Positions 16,878 through 25,591 of a stretch of DNA of 64,000 nucleotides are shown here, piece by piece. Each line of letters opens with the position of its first letter. The stretch's first letter is position 1. The DNA is from Clostridia bacterium (GTDB taxonomy: Bacteria > Bacillota_A > Clostridia > Christensenellales > Aristaeellaceae). The notes under the pieces were generated by a model. It was not told where the DNA came from and did not search any database. It saw only the letters and a list, made by a program, of their open reading frames with translations. The DNA lies in contig JAFRMB010000113.1 of NCBI GenBank assembly GCA_017430945.1, positions 1 to 64,000 on the forward strand. Reading direction: 5' to 3'. The translations under genes and the position numbers were made by a program.

Positions 16878-18062
16878 TCAATGCTCCTCGTCCGCGTCTT
16901 CCGTCACAGGGGGTTCCAGCTTCACGGGGATGTTCTTCGATAGCTCTGTCAGCTCCGCTATGGTCTCCTCAGCCGATCGAATCAGAGCCTGCTGCGCCTT
17001 TTCGGCAGCGATCATTTTTTCATCGCTGCTCCTGGCTGCCTCGACATCTTCCGTCGAAATGGTCATCAGATCGTCTTTCGACAGATCGCTGCTCTGCGCC
17101 AGGCGGTTGGCCTGTGCCACCAGCAGACGTTCGAACACGTTGCGGACACCGCGAGCGTTGCCGAACGATATGGAGCTGGTGTTTGCCGCTTCGATGTAGG
17201 CGCGAGCCGCATCCCGCGCGCCGTCGCCGAACTGGTACTGCCCCTTGCGAAGATCAAGATCCAGTATGGCAAGCATTTCATCGATGCTGTAATCGTCGAA
17301 GTGCAGATAGCGGTTGAATCGGGATTCAAGGCCGGGATTCGAGTGGATGAAGCGATCCATCAGGCCATCGTAGCCGGCAACGATCACGACGAGATCCTCT
17401 CGGTGATCTTCCATCGCCTTGAGCAACGTGTCGATCGCTTCCTGACCGAAGTCGTTCTCTGACTTGCTGTTCAGAGCATAGGCCTCATCGATGAACAGCA
17501 CGCCCCCCAAGGCCTTTTCGATGGCGGCGCCGGTCTTGGTCGCCGTCTGCCCGACATAGCCCGCGACGAGGCCGGAGCGGTCCACCTCCACCAAATGACC
17601 TTTGCTGAGTACACCGAGGCTCTTGTAGATCCGGGACATGAGCCGCGCGATCATCGTTTTACCGGTGCCGGGATTGCCGGTAAACACCATGTGCAGCGAC
17701 ATATCAACGGTCTTGAGATCGTTCTGCTGGCGGAGCTTGTGGATCGTGACCATGTTGATGAGGTTGTTGACTTCCTTCTTGATGCCGTCCAGTCCGATCA
17801 ATTCGCTGAGTTCCGCCTTCAGCGTATTGATGTCCTCTGGCGGAGCCTCAGATTCTGCTTCCGCTTCCGGCTGATCGGCAACGCCGGAGACCGGCTGCTT
17901 TGCAGTTGGCGCTGCGTTTTTTGCCGGGTCGGCAGGGGAGCCGTTGCCCTTGCGGGGCGAGGCATCTCCCCAAAAGTCATTGCCGATGTTCCGCATGCTG
18001 TTGTTGATCAGCGTGCCTATGACGTCCATCTGTGTACGAATGATCTCGTCGCGATTATCCAT
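16878..18062 (-). CDS. AAA+ ATPase of the SpoVK/CbbX type
   Basis: A 394-residue ATPase. After a low-complexity N-terminus (about 1-85), the CbbX-like module begins ELSELIGLDGIKKEVNNLI and has Walker A FTGNPGTGKTMIARL, Walker B GGVLFIDEAYAL, sensor 1 VVIVAGY and the arginine-finger region NPGLESRFNRYLHF. SpoVK proteins of this group work in late sporulation in Bacilli and Clostridia; the CbbX relatives remodel protein complexes. The ATG at 18062 is 7 nt after AGAGG; an in-frame GTG at 18071 overlaps that site. It follows glgA on the same strand past a terminator, so it may be transcribed separately. A coiled C-terminal stretch ends the protein. Confidence 0.8.
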   Translation of the reverse strand: MDNRDEIIRTQMDVIGTLINNSMRNIGNDFWGDASPRKGNGSPADPAKNAAPTAKQPVSGVADQPEAEAESEAPPEDINTLKAELSELIGLDGIKKEVNNLINMVTIHKLRQQNDLKTVDMSLHMVFTGNPGTGKTMIARLMSRIYKSLGVLSKGHLVEVDRSGLVAGYVGQTATKTGAAIEKALGGVLFIDEAYALNSKSENDFGQEAIDTLLKAMEDHREDLVVIVAGYDGLMDRFIHSNPGLESRFNRYLHFDDYSIDEMLAILDLDLRKGQYQFGDGARDAARAYIEAANTSSISFGNARGVRNVFERLLVAQANRLAQSSDLSKDDLMTISTEDVEAARSSDEKMIAAEKAQQALIRSAEETIAELTELSKNIPVKLEPPVTEDADEEH

Positions 18063-18082
18063 GCATTTCACCTCTGCTCATC

Positions 18083-18118
18083 AAAAGAATAACCGATGAA
18101 CGCATCCATCGGTTATTC
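18083..18118 (-). terminator. Terminator of the glg operon
   Basis: A 12-bp perfect stem (18087-18098/18107-18118) followed on the minus strand by TTTT, 15 bp beyond the glgA stop. Confidence 0.85.
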
Positions 18119-18132
18119 TGTGATGCTTTGGA

Positions 18133-19803
18133 TTATTCGGCCGTGTCAGATTTCTTCTTTCTGGGCGCGCGCGGCTTCTTTTCGGCGGGTGCGTCTGCCT
18201 TGGCCTTCGGCTTTGCTGCGGGCTTCTTCTCCGCGACATCCGCCTTGGCCGGTTTCTTTGCCGCCGGTTTCTTTGCCGCCGGTTTCTTCTCAGCCGGCTG
18301 CGCCTTGGTCGCGCGCTTGGCTGCAGGCTTCTTCGGCTCTGCAGGAGCTTCTTCCTTCTCCGCAACAGAAGCGGTCAGCTTCTTATAGAGATCGAGATAC
18401 TTACTGGCGGACTGATCCCATCCGTACTGTCCCCGCATGGCGCGAATGGCTAGGCCGTTGAAGATGTCGCGCTGATTGTGGAACATGCGAACGGCATTCT
18501 CGATAACATGCAGCATATCGTGCGCGTTATAGTACAGGAAAGTGAAGCCGTTGCCGTCTCCGGTATACTCGTTGTAGGCGAGCACCGTGTCGCGCAGACC
18601 GCCGGTCTCACGGGTCACCGGCAGCGTACCATACCGGAGCGAGATCAGCTGCGACAGGCCGCAGGGCTCAAACAGCGAGGGCATCAGGAACAGATCCGCC
18701 GCGGAGTAGATCTTGTGAGCCAGCACATGGTTCATCTGGAAGTTCGCGGAGACCTGGCTCGGGTACTTCCACTGAGCCCAGCTGAACAGGTCGACATAGC
18801 GACTTTCGCCCATGCCGAGCACGACCAGCTGCGCGCCGGTGCTCATGATCTCAGGCAGCACGCACTCGACGAGATCCAGGCCCTTCTGTCCGGAAAGGCG
18901 CGAGATCATGGCGATCATGGGGATCTCCGCATCAACGGTCAGGCCCAGTTCACGCTGCAGTGCCAGCTTGTTCTCGACCTTTTGATCAAAGGTATCCGCG
19001 GTGTAGTTCTTCACGATCATCGGATCGTGTTCCGGATCATAATCCACGACGTCGATGCCGTTCAGGATACCGCTGAGGTGATCCACGCGGGAACGAAGCA
19101 GCCCGTCGAGGCGCTCGCCATAGTAGGCCGTCTGGATCTCCTGGGAATAGGTCGGGCTGACCGTGGTCACCTCGTCCGCAAATACGATACCGCCCTTCAT
19201 GCAGGAGCACATGCCGAAGAACTCCAGCGCGTCGCTGGTGTACGCCCAGGGACCGAGATAGAGCAGGTCTTCCATCATATCGATGGGGAACAGGCCCTGA
19301 TACTGCAGATTGTGGATCGTATAGACGGTCTTGATGTTTTTATACAGTTCCAGCTGTTGATATTGCGCCTTCAGCAGGATCGGGATCAAGCCCGTCTGCC
19401 AGTCGTGGCAGTGCAGTACATCCGGGATGAAATCGATCTTGGACATCGCCTCCAGCACCGCACGGCTGAAGAACGCGAAGCGCTCGCCTTCGTCGCCGCC
19501 CATGCCGTAGATGTAGTCGCGGCCAAAGTACTGCTCGTTGTCCACGAAGTAGAAGGTGATGCCGGAATAAACAAGTCTCTGAATGCCGACATACTGACGC
19601 CGCCAGCCGAGATTGACATAGAAGTAGAGCATGTGCTCCATCTTGTCGCGCCAGCTCTGGTCAATGGCCTTGTAGAGCGGAAGGATGACGCGGACGTCCT
19701 CGCCGACCTTCATGAGCTCCTTTGGCAATGCACCGACCACATCCGCCAGACCGCCGGTCTTAACGAACGGAACGCACTCGGATGCCGCAAAGAGTATTTT
19801 CAT
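18133..19803 (-). CDS. glgA: Glycogen synthase with Lys/Ala/Pro-rich tail
   Basis: A 556-residue GT5 glycosyltransferase that extends glycogen from ADP-glucose. The catalytic part (about 1-485) has the ADP-glucose motif KTGGLADVVGALPKEL, VYTIHNLQYQGLFP, and the C-terminal MPSLFEPCGLSQLISLRYG and RETGGLRDTV. After SASKYLDLYKKL a tail of about 65 residues follows, made of AAKKP-type repeats with many Lys, Ala and Pro, like the C-terminus of histone H1. GlgA proteins normally end near 480 residues. The tail is in frame and precedes the terminator, so it looks genuine. TGGAGGT precedes the ATG. Third gene of glgC-glgD-glgA. Confidence 0.94.
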   Translation of the reverse strand: MKILFAASECVPFVKTGGLADVVGALPKELMKVGEDVRVILPLYKAIDQSWRDKMEHMLYFYVNLGWRRQYVGIQRLVYSGITFYFVDNEQYFGRDYIYGMGGDEGERFAFFSRAVLEAMSKIDFIPDVLHCHDWQTGLIPILLKAQYQQLELYKNIKTVYTIHNLQYQGLFPIDMMEDLLYLGPWAYTSDALEFFGMCSCMKGGIVFADEVTTVSPTYSQEIQTAYYGERLDGLLRSRVDHLSGILNGIDVVDYDPEHDPMIVKNYTADTFDQKVENKLALQRELGLTVDAEIPMIAMISRLSGQKGLDLVECVLPEIMSTGAQLVVLGMGESRYVDLFSWAQWKYPSQVSANFQMNHVLAHKIYSAADLFLMPSLFEPCGLSQLISLRYGTLPVTRETGGLRDTVLAYNEYTGDGNGFTFLYYNAHDMLHVIENAVRMFHNQRDIFNGLAIRAMRGQYGWDQSASKYLDLYKKLTASVAEKEEAPAEPKKPAAKRATKAQPAEKKPAAKKPAAKKPAKADVAEKKPAAKPKAKADAPAEKKPRAPRKKKSDTAE

Positions 19804-19827
19804 GGTTCATACCTCCAGAATTGGGTC

Positions 19828-20967
19828 TCAAAGCGTGATGTTCTTGCCGATGACGATGGGATACTGTTTTTGCCCGATCAAGCGTCCATGGCTGCGGATG
19901 GTGACCTCCTTGTCGAAGATCACGTTTTCCAGCTCGACATCATCCTCGATGTAGCTGTCCTGCATGATGACGCAATCCTTCAGCTTTGCGCCCTTGCCGA
20001 CGCGAACGCCGCGGGAAAGCACACAGTTCTCGACCTCGCCGTCGATCACACAGCCGTCAGCGATCAGCGAATTCTTCACTTTGGCGCCGCTGCGGTAGAT
20101 CGTGGGGATGGAATCGCGGGTCTTTGTGAATACGGGATACGCACCGAACAGCGCTGTGCGCACTTCGGGCTTCAGCAGATCCATGCTGAAGTTGAAGTAT
20201 CCGCGGATCGTCTCGATCCGGCGATAGTAGCTCTTCTCCTCATAGCCCATGATCTTCAGGGAACCGGCCTGGATGGCGGGCAGCAGGATATCGACGTACA
20301 GATCGCGTGCGCCGCGTGAGATCGCCTGATCCACCAGATAGATGAGCAGCGTGCGCTTGACCATCATCACATTGAGAAAGAAATTGTCGTAGGACGCCGC
20401 ATTGGGATTGATCTCCAGATGTGTGACATTCCTGTCGCTGTCCACGCTCATATAGACGTGATTGTTCTTTGAGGAGGACGAGAACTCGGAGATGCCGGTA
20501 GAGACCTTCTGATACATGAGCGTCACGTCAGCGCCGGACTTGATGTGCTGTTCGATCATCGGTTCCAGGCTGGTGTTCATGACATAGTCGCTGTCGGTCA
20601 GGATGGCGAACTCCTGCGTGGAGCGGCGCAGGTAGTCGAAGTTGGAGCGCAGCGCATCCAGCAAACCGGAATACTCGCCGCCATTCTCGCGATTGAGGAA
20701 CGGGGGCAGGATGAACAGACCGTTGTTGCGGGTGTGCAGATCCCAGTCCTTGCCGGAGCCCAGGTGATCCATCAGTGAATGATAGTTCTTCTGTGCGATG
20801 ATGCCGACGTTGTGGATGTTTGAATTCACCATGTTGGAGATGATGAAGTCGATGATGCGATAGCGTCCGGCCACCGGTATGGCGGCAACCGCGCGCTGGC
20901 TGGTCAGCTCGCGCAGCGTAAGATCGTCCTTTGAGGTATAGACGACACCCATGACATCATTTTTCAT
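19828..20967 (-). CDS. glgD: GlgD subunit of glucose-1-phosphate adenylyltransferase
   Basis: A 379-residue GlgC-like protein that lacks the catalytic nucleotide-binding loop of GlgC (the GGxGxRL motif is replaced in GVVYTSKDDLTLRELT) but keeps AAIPVAGRYRIIDFIISN and the left-handed beta-helix C-terminus (CVIDGEVENCVLSRGVRVG). In Bacillota GlgD pairs with GlgC to form a more active heterotetramer for ADP-glucose synthesis. It lies 4 bp after glgC and 24 bp before glgA. Confidence 0.94.
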   Translation of the reverse strand: MKNDVMGVVYTSKDDLTLRELTSQRAVAAIPVAGRYRIIDFIISNMVNSNIHNVGIIAQKNYHSLMDHLGSGKDWDLHTRNNGLFILPPFLNRENGGEYSGLLDALRSNFDYLRRSTQEFAILTDSDYVMNTSLEPMIEQHIKSGADVTLMYQKVSTGISEFSSSSKNNHVYMSVDSDRNVTHLEINPNAASYDNFFLNVMMVKRTLLIYLVDQAISRGARDLYVDILLPAIQAGSLKIMGYEEKSYYRRIETIRGYFNFSMDLLKPEVRTALFGAYPVFTKTRDSIPTIYRSGAKVKNSLIADGCVIDGEVENCVLSRGVRVGKGAKLKDCVIMQDSYIEDDVELENVIFDKEVTIRSHGRLIGQKQYPIVIGKNITL

Positions 20968-20971
20968 CTGC

Positions 20972-22162
20972 TTAAGCCTCCCTTCTGATCGCTTCCGTGT
21001 CGACTTGCTCGCCGGCCTTGACTACATAGCCCTCGGGCAGCACCGTTGACTGGCCGATCAGAGCGATATCGCCTTCATCCTCGCCGACACAGGCGTCCTT
21101 GCTGATCACGCAGTCCTCGGCGACGATGGCGCGGTTCACATGTGCACCGCATTCGATGTGGGAGCCGGGCATGATGACGCTGTTTTCCACGACCGCGCCT
21201 GCCGCGACCTGTACGCCCGCAAACAACACGCTGTTCTTCACGGTCCCATAGACCTCGCAGCCCTCGGTGAGCATGGAGTTCGTGACTTCCGCAGTCTCGG
21301 CGATGTACTGAGGCGGCATGACCGGCGTGCGGGAGTAGATCTTCCAACGGGGATCCGTCAGATCGAATTCGGGGTTTTCCTTCAGCAGATCCATATTCGC
21401 CTCCCAGAGGCTCGCGATCGTGCCGACGTCCTTCCAGTAATCCGCGAACTCATACGCCAGCATGACCTTCTTGTCTGCCAGCAGATTCGGGATGATGTTC
21501 TTGCCGAAGTCGTTCTTGGAGTTCGGATCATTGTTGTCGTTGATCAGATACTCGCGCAGGACCTTCCAGGTGAAAATGTAGACGCCCATGGAAGCCAGAT
21601 TGCTCTTGGGATTCTTCGGCTTTTCTTCGAATTCGATGATGTTGTGGTCCTTGTCGGTATTCATGATGCCGAAGGACGAGGCGACCTCCCACGGCACGGG
21701 ACGGACGGCGATCGTGATGTCTGCGCCGCGTTCGATGTGCGCGTTGAGCATGCGGTTGTAATCCATCTTATAGATGTGGTCGCCGGAGAGGATCAATACG
21801 TATTCCGGATCAAACTGCTCGATAAAACCGATGTTCTGAAAAATGGCATTGGCGGTACCGCTGTACCACTCGCCGCTCTTTGCGGTCATGTACGGCGGAA
21901 GCACATATACGCCGCCATAGCTCAAGTCGAGATCCCAGGGCTGGCCGGAACCGATGTAGCTGTTCAGCTCCAGCGGCTGATACTGGGTGAGCACGCCAAC
22001 CGTGTCGATGTTGGAGTTGGCGCAATTCGAGAGCGGAAAATCGATGATGCGATACTTGCCGCCGAAGGGGACCGCGGGTTTCGCCATTACCTTGGTCAGA
22101 AGTCCCAGGCGACTTCCCTGGCCACCGGCCAGCAGCATGGCGATACACTTCTTCTTTTTCAA
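20972..22162 (-). CDS. glgC: Glucose-1-phosphate adenylyltransferase GlgC
   Basis: A 396-residue enzyme that makes ADP-glucose from ATP and glucose-1-phosphate. The catalytic loop [12 protein letters not shown], the [19 protein letters not shown] motif, the sugar-phosphate region [24 protein letters not shown], and the substrate motif [20 protein letters not shown] are all present; the C-terminus is a beta-helix with the allosteric region. The likely start is TTG 22162 with AGGGATG nearby; the site is weaker than others in the window. It leads the glgC-glgD-glgA operon. Confidence 0.94.
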   Translation of the reverse strand: MKKKKCIAMLLAGGQGSRLGLLTKVMAKPAVPFGGKYRIIDFPLSNCANSNIDTVGVLTQYQPLELNSYIGSGQPWDLDLSYGGVYVLPPYMTAKSGEWYSGTANAIFQNIGFIEQFDPEYVLILSGDHIYKMDYNRMLNAHIERGADITIAVRPVPWEVASSFGIMNTDKDHNIIEFEEKPKNPKSNLASMGVYIFTWKVLREYLINDNNDPNSKNDFGKNIIPNLLADKKVMLAYEFADYWKDVGTIASLWEANMDLLKENPEFDLTDPRWKIYSRTPVMPPQYIAETAEVTNSMLTEGCEVYGTVKNSVLFAGVQVAAGAVVENSVIMPGSHIECGAHVNRAIVAEDCVISKDACVGEDEGDIALIGQSTVLPEGYVVKAGEQVDTEAIRREA

Positions 22163-22528
22163 GATTCATCCCTGCTTTCTGATTGCTCTTGGTTGGAGTA
22201 TCTGCATACGATCCATATGCCCGTTACCAAACCATAATATAAGTATACAACAAGTCTTTTGAAAAATCCAGTATAAAATGTGTGATTTTGACATTTATTT
22301 TGTGTACATGGTATAAATAATCTTGCGATGACGCGTGATTCAGGTCATTACGGTCACTGTTTGATGGATTTTCAGGTGCTCCGTCATTCGATGAAGGGGC
22401 CGGATCCTGCGCTAACACGCCGTGATGCCGCTTCAAAACTGCGTTCAAATCCGTCCAGACCCAGGAATCGGTGGCATTCTTTACTTTCGATTGCTATAAT
22501 GGCAAAAACAGTGGGGAAGGGGCATCGT
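22163..22528. other. Intergenic region between divergent glgC and the lipoprotein gene
   Basis: About 365 bp without a supported gene. The left third is AT-rich and should hold the glgC promoter (for example the TATACT/TATATT stretch near 22235-22250 on the minus strand, with no clear -35 box). The right end has a likely promoter for the plus-strand lipoprotein gene: TGGCAT (22472-22477), 17 bp, TATAAT (22495-22500). Nothing else was recognised. Confidence 0.5.
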
Positions 22529-23479
22529 ATGAGAAGCTTGATCCGCCTCGCAGTGATGCTGCTCAGCGCGGCTGTTTTGATGACCGGTTGCGCGCCGTTG
22601 GTGTCGGATGATGAAATGCCTCTGAGCATCTATGCGACATTCTATCCGATCTATGCGCTTACAGAGGCTGTCGTGCGGGGTATCCCGGATCTGGAGCTCC
22701 ACTGCCTGGTCGAACCGCAGGACGGCTGTCTGCGCGCCTACGAGCTGTCGGATCGCGACGTAAAGCTTCTTGCGACTTCGGATGCGATCGTCTTGGGCGG
22801 GCGCGGTCTGGAGAGCTTTGAAAGCACGCTGTTCGGTTGGGGAGAACAGGGGCCCGCGATCACGGCGGTGCTATACAATCTCGATCTCTACAGCGACGGT
22901 GCTGCACATTCGGGCGAGGAGACTTCGGCCCATTTCAGCGGCGCAAACCCTCATCTGTATATGTCGCTGGACGGCGCGGAGGAAATGATCCGATCCATTT
23001 CGGCACTGTTGAGCACGCTCTGTCCGGGGCTTGCCGATCGGTTCGGTGCGCATGCCGATGACGCGGTCATGGAACTTAAGGCGCTTTGCGATGAAGATCG
23101 GGCGCTGCTTGCGGACTGCGCGGGCCGAGGCGTCGCGCTGATGAACGAAGCGCTCATATACGTCGCTAAAGACCATGGACTGAAGGTCGAGGAAAAGATC
23201 ATTCGTGAAAGCGGAGAGATGCTGTATGCATCTGATCTGGGCGATTGCCTGACCGCTCTGCAAAAGTCCGGCGCACAGGTCGTCCTGATCGAGCGGCAGG
23301 CTCCTGAAGCGCTGACAGACGCGTTGACAGATGCAGGCTTCGCCGTTGCGCCTCTTGATGTGCTCTCAACACACCGCGAAGGCCAGGGTTTCGACGTATA
23401 CCTCGAAGCGATGCGGAGCAACGCGCGCGCCATCCGGGCGGCATTCGATGCAGTTGATCGACGGGAGGGTGAACCGTGA
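22529..23479 (+). CDS. ZnuA-like metal ABC substrate-binding lipoprotein (divergent)
   Basis: A 316-residue exported lipoprotein: signal peptide with lipobox LMTGC (Cys near residue 23). The body is like cluster A-I metal-binding proteins: IYATFYPIYALTEAVVRGIP, then SDAIVLGGRGLESF, NPHLYMSLDGAEEMI and LIERQAPEALTDALTDAGF. The first metal-ligand histidine of the family (in a D-P-H context) seems lost here (PQDGCLRAYELS), while NPH is kept, and there is no His-rich loop. No permease or ATPase gene is adjacent. The ATG at 22529 follows a GGGGAAGGGG stretch. The stop overlaps the rnhA start by 4 nt. Confidence 0.72.
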   Translation: MRSLIRLAVMLLSAAVLMTGCAPLVSDDEMPLSIYATFYPIYALTEAVVRGIPDLELHCLVEPQDGCLRAYELSDRDVKLLATSDAIVLGGRGLESFESTLFGWGEQGPAITAVLYNLDLYSDGAAHSGEETSAHFSGANPHLYMSLDGAEEMIRSISALLSTLCPGLADRFGAHADDAVMELKALCDEDRALLADCAGRGVALMNEALIYVAKDHGLKVEEKIIRESGEMLYASDLGDCLTALQKSGAQVVLIERQAPEALTDALTDAGFAVAPLDVLSTHREGQGFDVYLEAMRSNARAIRAAFDAVDRREGEP

Positions 23480-23922
23480 AACAGGTCACGATCTATACAG
23501 ACGGCGCGTGCTCCGGCAACCCCGGTCCGGGCGGCTGGGGCGCGATCCTCATGTACGGGGAAAAGCGCCTGGAGCTCTCCGGCTACGCACCGCACACCAC
23601 CAACAACCGCATGGAACTGCAGGCGCTCATCGAGGCCCTGGGAAGACTGAAGGAACCCTGTGAAGTCCAGGTCTACTCAGACAGCGCCTATCTGGTAAAT
23701 GCGTTCCGCCAGCATTGGCTTGAGAACTGGCAGCGGCGAAATTGGCTCACGAGTGAAAAAAAGCCGGTCGAAAACCGCGATCTGTGGGAAAAACTGCTTG
23801 GATTTGACGGGATCCATCGCATCGAGTGGCACAAGGTCAAGGGACACGCCGACAACCCATACAACAATCGCTGCGATGAGCTTGCCACAGGCGAGATACG
23901 CCGGCACCGTGCACGGGAATGA
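23476..23922 (+). CDS. rnhA: Ribonuclease HI
   Basis: A 148-residue RNase H1 that removes the RNA strand of RNA-DNA hybrids. It has IYTDGACSGNPGPGGWG (Asp 9), NNRMELQA (Glu 47), VYSDSAYL (Asp 69), the handle region and the C-terminal KGHADNPYNNRCDELA, giving the full D-E-D-D set. The GTG start overlaps the stop of the upstream lipoprotein gene, so the two are likely cotranslated, an unusual partnership. It is followed by a convergent terminator. Confidence 0.95.
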   Translation: MKQVTIYTDGACSGNPGPGGWGAILMYGEKRLELSGYAPHTTNNRMELQALIEALGRLKEPCEVQVYSDSAYLVNAFRQHWLENWQRRNWLTSEKKPVENRDLWEKLLGFDGIHRIEWHKVKGHADNPYNNRCDELATGEIRRHRARE

Positions 23923-23966
23923 ACGACGGCCGCTTCCGCCGGTAAGCCGGGGACGCGGCCGTTCAT
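23919..23966. terminator. Bidirectional terminator between rnhA and the recombinase
   Basis: ATGAA/TTCAT (23919-23923/23962-23966) and CGGCCGC/GCGGCCG (23927-23933/23955-23961) form a long hairpin spanning the whole gap and touching both stop codons. Confidence 0.65.
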
Positions 23967-25039
23967 CATTTATCCTCTTTGTCCGGCGGAGCATCGTCGC
24001 GAAGATGCACCGATCGGGCGGCCAAACGCCGCCGGTCATCGGTCATCGCCGCGTAATGCCTTCGCGTGGTATTGACATCGCTGTGTCCGAGCACGTCGGC
24101 CACGAGATAGATGTCTCCGGTCTCATGATACAGGTTGGTGCCGAATGTACTGCGCAGCTTGTGCGGGCTGAGGTGCTTCTTGAGCGGTGCGGCCATCGTA
24201 GCGTACTTTTTGACCATCTGCTGTACCGCGCGGACGGAGATCCGCTTGTTTTGAAGGGACAGGAACAGCGCATTTTCATGCCCCGGCAAAGGTTCGAGTG
24301 TCTCCCGGAGCTTCAAATAACCTTTGAGTACATCGGCAACTTCATCCGGAAAGTAGAGGATGGCCTGATTGCCGCCCTTGCGTGTGACGAGGAAGCCGTT
24401 GATGGAGAAGTCGATGTCATCGATATTGATTCCGACCAATTCGCTCACGCGTATGCCGGTGCCCAAAAACAGCGTCAGGATCGCAAGATCCCGCTGCTTG
24501 ATGTGCGCGTTGTAAGCCTTTTGTCGTTCCGTGAGCATCTCACCGGACTCGACCAGGTCCAGCATGTGCGCCACTTCGTCGATCTCTAGCCGGATGATCG
24601 GTTTGCTGTGCCGCTTCGGCATATCGACGAGCGCGGCCGGATCGGCGTCGATGTAACCGTTTTTGTACAGGAATTTGTAAAAGCTGCGTAAAGACGCAAG
24701 CTTTCTCATTTTGCCGAGATCCGCGTTCGTGATCACGACTTCATCTTTGACGTACATCGCGAGATAATCGAGATACATGTGTATGTCCCGGGAGGTGACG
24801 CGCGCGAGATCCTTCACATCGAAATCCGCGGGCGCCCGTCCGGAAAACTTCGGAAGCTCGTTGCTCAGGAATCCAAAGAACAGCATGAGATCGGAGACGT
24901 ATGCATAGCGCGTCAGCGGCTGGGTCGTCGCATCGATGGCTGTTATAAAGTCATAGCAGACATCCGGCAGCTTGCGCAGCGTGTCTCGCGTCAGCTGCTG
25001 GAGCTCTCTGGCGCGTTGTTCCGCATAGGTGACGTTCAT
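23966..25039 (-). CDS. XerC/XerD-type tyrosine recombinase
   Basis: A 357-residue site-specific recombinase. The N-terminal SAM-like DNA-binding domain covers about 1-155. The catalytic domain shows LGTGIRVSELVGI (Arg I), the HKLRSTFGTNLY box (His and Arg II), LGHSDVNTTRRHYAAM with the nucleophilic Tyr near 330. It could be the chromosomal dimer-resolution Xer enzyme or a related stand-alone recombinase; no phage genes or repeats surround it, which favours a core role. GGAGGG precedes the ATG. A 14-bp palindrome (25104-25117) overlaps a TTGACA upstream. Confidence 0.85.
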   Translation of the reverse strand: MNVTYAEQRARELQQLTRDTLRKLPDVCYDFITAIDATTQPLTRYAYVSDLMLFFGFLSNELPKFSGRAPADFDVKDLARVTSRDIHMYLDYLAMYVKDEVVITNADLGKMRKLASLRSFYKFLYKNGYIDADPAALVDMPKRHSKPIIRLEIDEVAHMLDLVESGEMLTERQKAYNAHIKQRDLAILTLFLGTGIRVSELVGINIDDIDFSINGFLVTRKGGNQAILYFPDEVADVLKGYLKLRETLEPLPGHENALFLSLQNKRISVRAVQQMVKKYATMAAPLKKHLSPHKLRSTFGTNLYHETGDIYLVADVLGHSDVNTTRRHYAAMTDDRRRLAARSVHLRDDAPPDKEDK

Positions 25040-25178
25040 TGGGGGCAGGCCCTCCTTAAGGCACGAAATAGGCCATATCTTTTCGCAAAAGCTGCCTTTT
25101 ACGCATAGATATCTATGTCAATCGAATGCCGGCAGGATGTCTTCCCCGGCCGGCCGTAGATCCTTCTTAAGCCCGGCT

Positions 25179-25460
25179 TCATCTTTCCGTCTTGCCCTTG
25201 GGCGTGTATTGCTTCGGCATGAAACACGCAAACGGTTTGTCATCGTCCTTCTCCGCAAGATCGCGGCGAAGCTGTTCGTAGGCTTCCGATCCGGAGCCGT
25301 CATCTATGATCTCGTCGATCTCTATGGCGTTATAGGCCGCCCCGGTGGTCACGCATTTCATGCAGTTGTCGCATATCTTGTTGGGATCGAGATCGCAGAC
25401 GTTGCATTCGCCGCAGTCGTTGCAGATCTTCGTCTCATCCAGAACGCAGTATTTCACCAC
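25179..25460 (-). CDS. Small Cys-cluster protein (metal- or Fe-S-binding candidate)
   Basis: A 93-residue protein starting at GTG 25460, after GGGGAGG. Residues 13-22 hold four Cys in a C-x2-C-x2-C-x2-C array and residues 30-36 hold three more (C-x2-C-x2-C), a ferredoxin- or zinc-cluster-like spacing. The C-terminal half is charged, with no known domain. It does not match a standard ferredoxin because the usual Pro-spaced fourth Cys is absent. It has its own consensus promoter and stands between DUF6062 and recombinase genes. Confidence 0.65.
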   Translation of the reverse strand: MVKYCVLDETKICNDCGECNVCDLDPNKICDNCMKCVTTGAAYNAIEIDEIIDDGSGSEAYEQLRRDLAEKDDDKPFACFMPKQYTPKGKTER

Positions 25461-25507
25461 GCCAAGCGCCTCCCCTGCGTATTCATATCATTCCCGGCAT
25501 CATGGAC

Positions 25508-25535
25508 ATTATATCAATTCGACCCCGGATTGCAA
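25508..25535 (-). promoter_or_regulatory. Promoter of the Cys-cluster gene
   Basis: On the minus strand TTGCAA (25535-25530), 16 bp, TATAAT (25513-25508), about 45 bp before the GTG start. Confidence 0.7.
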
Positions 25536-25591
25536 GCGTCTTTTTCGTGACAATTTGCCGCCGAAACATCATAATATGTGATGACATGATT

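Noticed and set aside
18170..18340. Short direct repeats as a mobile or CRISPR-type array
   Set aside because: They encode the AAKKP-type repeats of the GlgA tail in frame.
18478..20319. 613-codon plus-strand frame across glgA and glgD
   Set aside because: Antisense to two well-identified enzymes and bridging their boundary; composition looks like reversed coding sequence.
23966..25039. Prophage or integrative element signalled by the tyrosine recombinase
   Set aside because: No phage genes, attachment repeats or tRNA target nearby; neighbours look like core genome.
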